Source: Paraburkholderia fungorum
Lineage (GTDB): Bacteria; Pseudomonadota; Gammaproteobacteria; Burkholderiales; Burkholderiaceae
Assembly (NCBI RefSeq): GCF_900099835.1
Contig: NZ_FNKP01000002.1
Coordinates: 1,054,001 to 1,118,000 of the forward strand
Length of the DNA stretch: 64,000 nt
Direction of reading: 5' to 3'
A program made the position numbers and the translations under genes. Below, in pieces: positions 62,084-64,000 of the stretch (its first letter is position 1; each line of letters begins with the position of its first letter). Under the pieces are notes generated by a model that saw only the letters and a list, made by a program, of their open reading frames with translations, was not told the DNA's origin and ran no database searches.

Positions 62084-62902
62084 ATGCTCTCCAACCAACG
62101 CCAGGCCGAAATCCTGCGACTCGTCCGCGAGCAGGGCACCTGCACGATCACCGATCTCGCTAGCCGGTTCGACGTGTCCGACGAAACCATCCGCCGCAAT
62201 CTCAAGCCGTTGATCGCCGATGGCCTGCTGATCAAGGTCCACGGCGGCATCATGCTGCCCGAGCGGCTCGACGAGCCGCCGTTCCAGCGCCGGATGGTGG
62301 CGAGCCTCGACGGCAAACGGGCGATCGGCGCGCGCATCGCCGAACTCGTGCGGGACGGCGAGTCGCTGATCCTCGAAGGCGGCTCGACCTGCGTGCATAT
62401 CGCGCAGGCGCTGGCCGCGCGTTCGCGGCTCACGGTGGTCACCAATTCGACCGAAGTCGCGCGGCTGCTCGGCTCGCGCAACGGCAATCGCGTGTTCATC
62501 GCGGGTGGCGAATTGCGGCCGGACGATTGCGCCGCGTTCGGCGACAGCGTGCTGGCCTTTGTGCGCCAGTTCCACGTGCGCTACGCGATCGTCTCGGTGA
62601 CGGCGGTCGATCTGCAAGGCCGTTTCATGGATGCGCTCCCCGCCGACGCCGCCTTCGCGCTGGCCGCGTTCGCGCAGGCCGAGCAGCGCGTGGTCGCCGC
62701 CGATCGCGCGAAATTCGGCCACAGCGCGCTGGTCCACGCGTTCGGCCCGGACTCCGTAGATCTGCTGGTTACCGACGAGGCTCCCTCGGCGGCACTGTCC
62801 CGGGTTTTCGCCGAAGCCGGTGTGGAGGTGCTGACCGGCGCGTCCGCGGGCTCGAATACGCCTGCGAATCCGCCCCAACAGCCAAATTTGTCCAACGCGT
62901 AA
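62084..62902 (+). CDS. DeoR-family transcriptional regulator
   Basis: 272 residues. N-terminal HTH: RQAEILRLVREQGTCTITDLASRFDVSDETIRRNLKPLIADGLLIKVHGGIML, then the DeoR sensor domain with IGARIAELVRDGESLILEGGSTCVHIAQAL and LTVVTNSTEVARLL. Usually a repressor released by a phosphorylated sugar or similar metabolite. Divergent from the demethylating flavoprotein, its likely target. Confidence 0.93.
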   Translation: MLSNQRQAEILRLVREQGTCTITDLASRFDVSDETIRRNLKPLIADGLLIKVHGGIMLPERLDEPPFQRRMVASLDGKRAIGARIAELVRDGESLILEGGSTCVHIAQALAARSRLTVVTNSTEVARLLGSRNGNRVFIAGGELRPDDCAAFGDSVLAFVRQFHVRYAIVSVTAVDLQGRFMDALPADAAFALAAFAQAEQRVVAADRAKFGHSALVHAFGPDSVDLLVTDEAPSAALSRVFAEAGVEVLTGASAGSNTPANPPQQPNLSNA

Positions 62903-63041
62903 AATGGCCGGCTACACAGGCAATCGGCGCAGGACGAAACCTTGCGGACCACGCGCGTTATCGCGCCGCCGTTCGAGATCCGCGATCAGCATGTCCAGAA
63001 ACGCGCCAGCCTTTGCCGGCTAAAAACAGGAATGGACGCCG

Positions 63042-64000
63042 ATGTCGTCAGTTTTCTTTGATCGGGAACGGATTGCGGAATGGCTGGGTGACCACACCGT
63101 CGCCAAAGCGCGCTCGGTTGGCGCGGTCACCCATGTGACGTGGCAGGGCGCGACCTTGAGCGGCGACGTGCAGGGCACGCAGGCGCATCCGTACCGGACG
63201 CGGGTGCGCTTTCGCACCGACGGCGGTTTGCCGTGGGCGCAGAGCGATTGCACCTGTCCGGTGGGCCGCGACTGCAAGCACGTTGCCGCGCTGCTGCTCG
63301 CCGAACTCGACTATCACGACGAGATGGACCACATCACGCACGTCGACCGTGATGGGAGCGGGGACGAGGACGATGACAACCTCAACGCTCCGTCGCGAAC
63401 CGGCGTGGCCGATTTCGGCCAGCCGTCGCGCGATGCCACCGGGCAACGCGTGCGGCCCGAACTGGTCAGCTGGCTGGAGCGCTTTCGCGCGCGCGCCGAA
63501 GCCGCCGATGCCGACGCGCAAAAAGCCGCCACCGCGCGCACGCAGACGCTCGCGTACCGGCTGAACTGGTCCGAGTTCCACATGCGGCACGAGGTCGTGC
63601 TGTACCGCGCGCGCTGCGACCCGGACGGCGCAGTCGTCGAAGTTGGCGAAGCCTGGGCCAACGTCGAAGCCGCGCTCCTCAAACAACCCCGATTCGTTTC
63701 GGACGAAGACCTGTCGATCCTGCGCGGCCTGTGGCTCGGCCGTTCCCGCGAAGACTTCGGCCAGTTCGTCCTGCGCGGCACGAGCGGCGCGGAAATGCTG
63801 CAGAAGCTGATCGCCACCGGGCGTCTGTTCGTCGAGTTCGGACATGAAGCCGGTCGCGAAGGACCCACGCCGCTGTCGCGCGGCGCCGACCGGCCGGGCC
63901 GCATCGAGTGGGAGCCGCTCGCCGATCAGCGGCTGCGGCCGGTGCTGTGCACCGAGCCGCGCGCCAGCATGGTTCTGCCGACCGAGCCGGTCTGGTACGT
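63042..64000 (+). CDS. SWIM zinc-finger protein, probable SNF2-type helicase, 3' truncated
   Basis: Opens at the ATG at 63042 with AGGA 11 bases upstream and runs in frame to the window end, so the C-terminus is missing. Residues around 67-77 hold the SWIM motif SDCTCPVGRDCKH (CxCx6CxH), a DNA- or protein-binding zinc finger. An acidic linker and a further domain without helicase motifs follow in the visible 319 codons. Such N-termini commonly belong to long SNF2/RapA-like ATPases; the helicase domain itself is beyond the window, so that is inference. Confidence 0.8.
   Translation, partial: MSSVFFDRERIAEWLGDHTVAKARSVGAVTHVTWQGATLSGDVQGTQAHPYRTRVRFRTDGGLPWAQSDCTCPVGRDCKHVAALLLAELDYHDEMDHITHVDRDGSGDEDDDNLNAPSRTGVADFGQPSRDATGQRVRPELVSWLERFRARAEAADADAQKAATARTQTLAYRLNWSEFHMRHEVVLYRARCDPDGAVVEVGEAWANVEAALLKQPRFVSDEDLSILRGLWLGRSREDFGQFVLRGTSGAEMLQKLIATGRLFVEFGHEAGREGPTPLSRGADRPGRIEWEPLADQRLRPVLCTEPRASMVLPTEPVWY

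Overview
The window is high-GC DNA that reads like a Burkholderiaceae chromosome, most likely Paraburkholderia or a close relative. Evidence: the families DUF3331 and two DUF4148 proteins, a trimeric Gram-negative porin, a cobalamin-dependent ribonucleotide reductase, an OpgC-type protein, GcvA-type LysR and AraC regulators, and strong G/C third positions in the flanks. No rRNA, tRNA, CRISPR array, transposase or integrase was recognised.

Layout. 1-3964: a two-component hybrid kinase (cut by the window edge and frameshifted before its Hpt domain), a CPA1 sodium/proton antiporter and a DUF4239 membrane protein. 3965-21033: an accessory island, visibly poorer in G+C than its flanks. It holds a gene-poor stretch with an eight-copy heptamer repeat between two ORF fragments; a complete RADAR anti-phage operon (rdrA-rdrB); a 1630-residue protein with an N-terminal STAND-like P-loop NTPase, a long helical middle and a C-terminal phospholipase-D-like domain; an eroded minus-strand gene; and an XRE repressor with a pair of matching operators. 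Inverted repeats mark the right-hand boundary next to the ribonucleotide reductase gene. 21034-34184: core metabolism and envelope genes (nrdJ, DUF3331, AI-2E-type exporter, esterase, OpgC-like, porin, NlpD-like lipoprotein, alpha/beta hydrolase). 34564-38572: a three-gene molybdenum hydroxylase operon (2Fe-2S subunit, molybdopterin subunit, multiheme cytochrome c).

38669-46536: two adjacent ABC importers on the minus strand, a PotABCD-like set and a polar amino acid set that lacks its own ATPase, with a divergent GcvA-like regulator. 46592-54499: ChaA-type antiporter, BON protein, DNA-3-methyladenine glycosylase, DUF4148, CBS protein, GTP cyclohydrolase II, and an NmrA-like oxidoreductase divergent from an AraC regulator. 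54599-59248: an ECF sigma factor with two anti-sigma-like membrane proteins, DUF4148, a SrpA-like catalase and cytochrome b561. Three copies of one -35/-10-like motif sit before the three transcripts, so the locus looks like a self-contained autoregulated stress regulon. 59298-64000: a dimethylglycine/sarcosine dehydrogenase-like flavoprotein, a divergent DeoR regulator, and the start of a SWIM zinc-finger protein cut by the window end.

The most notable content is the defence island: RADAR is a known system, whereas the neighbouring STAND-like/PLD-like giant protein has an architecture I cannot assign to a named system. Several genes in the island are visibly decaying.
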